A stretch of 5,807 bases of DNA from an uncultured Oscillospiraceae bacterium (lineage in GTDB: Bacteria > Bacillota > Clostridia > Oscillospirales > Acutalibacteraceae): positions 1 through 5,807 of the forward strand of contig USLV01000099.1 of NCBI GenBank assembly GCA_900555705.1, read 5' to 3'. Each line of letters starts with the position of its first letter. Positions within the stretch are counted from its first letter, which is position 1. A program made the translations under genes and the position numbers. Positions 5,573-5,807 of this stretch are shown one piece after another. The notes beneath the pieces were generated by a model, which searched no databases, was not told the DNA's origin, and worked only from the letters and a program-made list of their open reading frames with translations.

Positions 5573-5807
5573 TGTCCTTCCCCTCCTCTCCGGCAAGCAG
5601 ATAGACCGCTGCCGGTTGTATGGTCCGGGCCGCCTCGACGATGCGCTCCTTCGAGACCGCCTCGATGGCAGCGGACGCCTGCTCCGGCGTCTGCAGCTCC
5701 GGCAGCGTGCTCTGGCCAAGATACCAGGTCGCTCTGGTCGACTGCAAATCATCCACCGTGCCGAACTGATTCCGCACGCTGCGGCGGGCGGACTCGAGGT
5801 CCTCGTC
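5565..5807 (-). CDS. yfmF: M16 peptidase-like protein, YfmF-like, C-terminal end only
   Basis: The minus strand is open from the window edge to a TGA at 5565-5567, giving the last 80 residues of a protein whose start lies beyond base 5807. The fragment begins DEDLESARRSV. It has the M16 C-terminal pattern: a helical stretch, WYLGQ followed by ELQTPEQASAAIEAVSKERI, then the closing strand AVYLLAGEEG. Its stop overlaps the yfmH start by 8 bases (5565-5572), so the two are translationally coupled. YmfF/YmfH-type M16 proteins are typically encoded as adjacent pairs, and the YmfF member usually lacks the zinc site. That region is outside the window, so activity cannot be judged. The name rests on pairing and the short C-terminal match. 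Confidence 0.82.
   Translation of the reverse strand, partial: DEDLESARRSVRNQFGTVDDLQSTRATWYLGQSTLPELQTPEQASAAIEAVSKERIVEAARTIQPAAVYLLAGEEGKDNG

Noticed and set aside
5573..5752. A 60-residue N-terminal extension of YfmH
   Set aside because: The extension is arginine-rich, lies out of frame over the yfmF C-terminus, and is unlike M16 proteins. The ATG at 5572 has a good AGGAGG at 9 bases.

Overview
The window looks like a contig end from a fairly GC-rich Firmicute, most likely a gut-type clostridium of the Oscillospiraceae/Ruminococcaceae kind. The basis is the coding GC (about 60% by eye), AGGAGG-type ribosome binding sites, a DegV protein, and a paired M16-peptidase locus of the YmfF/YmfH type. 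The family assignment is inference. Bases 1-49 are not genomic: they are an Illumina Nextera index-2 adapter ending in the Tn5 mosaic end, so the first gene is cut by library construction.

Layout. (1) 50-1081, minus strand: the start of a division and cell-wall (dcw) cluster, mraZ followed by rsmH (mraW), with rsmH truncated at the adapter. (2) 1082-1460: a 379-base divergent control region. It holds a minus-strand promoter for mraZ followed by four GTG-type MraZ boxes at an exact 10-base period, a long mraZ leader with competing inverted repeats, a near-consensus plus-strand promoter for degV, and two overlapping palindromes at the predicted degV transcription start. (3) 1461-2318, plus strand: degV, a fatty-acid-binding DegV/FakB-family gene, alone in its unit. 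(4) 2331-2368: a strong bidirectional terminator between convergent degV and folD. (5) 2380-5807, minus strand: a compact operon transcribed in the order yfmF-like (partial), yfmH-like, lgt, folD. It has an 8-base overlap at yfmF/yfmH and a 6-base gap at lgt/folD.

Function. These are core housekeeping genes: rRNA methylation and control of the division cluster (rsmH, mraZ), fatty-acid handling (degV), lipoprotein lipidation (lgt), one-carbon folate metabolism (folD), and the M16 pair linked in Bacillus to EF-P 5-aminopentanol modification. I see no mobile element, CRISPR array, tRNA, rRNA or defence system, and no evidence of an undescribed multi-gene system. The most interesting non-coding signals are the MraZ box array and the TTTGA/TCAAA palindromes at the degV start site. 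The most important practical point is the adapter, which would give rsmH a false C-terminal tail.
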